This document shows positions 13,961 through 14,051 of a DNA stretch of 14,051 nucleotides, piece by piece (the stretch's first letter is position 1; the number at the start of each line of letters is the position of its first letter). The notes below the pieces were generated by a model that saw nothing but the letters and a program-made list of their open reading frames with translations, was not told the origin of the DNA and searched no databases. Source of the DNA: JBKHJZ01 sp046537875 (GTDB taxonomy: Bacteria > Actinomycetota > Acidimicrobiia > Acidimicrobiales > VFJN01). The stretch covers positions 1-14,051 of the forward strand of contig JBKHJZ010000079.1 of the NCBI GenBank assembly GCA_046537875.1, given 5' to 3'. Position numbers and translations under genes: made by a program.

Positions 13961-14051
13961 CCGGCCCGATCTTCGTGGTGGGACCCTCCCGGAGCGGGAC
14001 GGCGATGACGCGGGCGCTGCTCAACCGCCATCCCGACATCGGGCTGGCGGG
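13957..14051 (+). CDS. Sulfotransferase-like protein, N-terminal fragment (runs off window)
   Basis: GTG 13957 is nested in the flippase stop (GTGA), with GGAGAG at 13942-13947 nine bases upstream. The 31 visible codons read IFVVGPSRSGTAMTRALLNR followed by HPDIGLA. A beta strand, then the P-loop-like R-S-G-T and LL-RHPDI, is the 5'-phosphosulfate-binding start of PAPS-dependent sulfotransferases. It would sulfate a sugar of the glycan or another acceptor. Only the first motif is visible, so some other P-loop-like enzyme remains possible. Confidence 0.75.
   Translation, partial: MTGPIFVVGPSRSGTAMTRALLNRHPDIGLA

Overview
The window is a very GC-rich (roughly 70% by eye), densely packed polysaccharide-biosynthesis locus. 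High GC, strong GC bias at third codon positions, frequent GTG starts and nested ATGA/GTGA stop-start overlaps suggest a high-GC actinobacterium. An Acidimicrobiia-like lineage is my guess from general resemblance; no marker gene proves it. No rRNA, tRNA, IS element or CRISPR array is visible, and no gene-free stretch exceeds 300 bases.

Layout. Bases 1-7036 are one plus-strand run: the 3' end of glucose-1-phosphate cytidylyltransferase (rfbF), an NAD-dependent epimerase/dehydratase, three consecutive sugar C-methyltransferase-type proteins, a GT2 glycosyltransferase and a CgeB-like glycosyltransferase. Almost all are joined by 1-8 nt overlaps. A lone minus-strand GT2 gene (7072-7971) faces this run. 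A divergent spacer of about 226 bases (7972-8197) with lower GC probably holds promoters for the minus gene and for a second plus-strand run. That run holds a GT4 glycosyltransferase, a 969-residue secreted multidomain beta-sandwich protein, a Wzx-type flippase, and the first 31 codons of a sulfotransferase-like gene that runs off the window.

How the genes may work together (inference). RfbF makes CDP-glucose. A CDP-glucose 4,6-dehydratase (not in the window, expected upstream) would give the 4-keto-6-deoxy sugar. The SDR enzyme and the TylC3/NovU-type methyltransferases would then convert this to one or more branched-chain (C-methyl) deoxysugars. Four glycosyltransferases would build a lipid-linked repeat unit, the flippase would export it, and a sulfotransferase could decorate it. 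The secreted ConA-like protein could bind or organise the finished surface glycan. The initiating transferase and Wzy polymerase are not in view.

Most notable: (a) three translationally coupled paralogous methyltransferases, the third with an altered active-site segment; (b) a 497-bp in-frame direct repeat with one mismatch inside the secreted-protein gene, whose edge falls mid-domain, pointing to recent gene conversion or duplication; (c) only two cysteines in the whole secreted protein, bracketing its second ConA-like domain; (d) an inverted glycosyltransferase gene splitting the operon, possibly translated from a leaderless mRNA.
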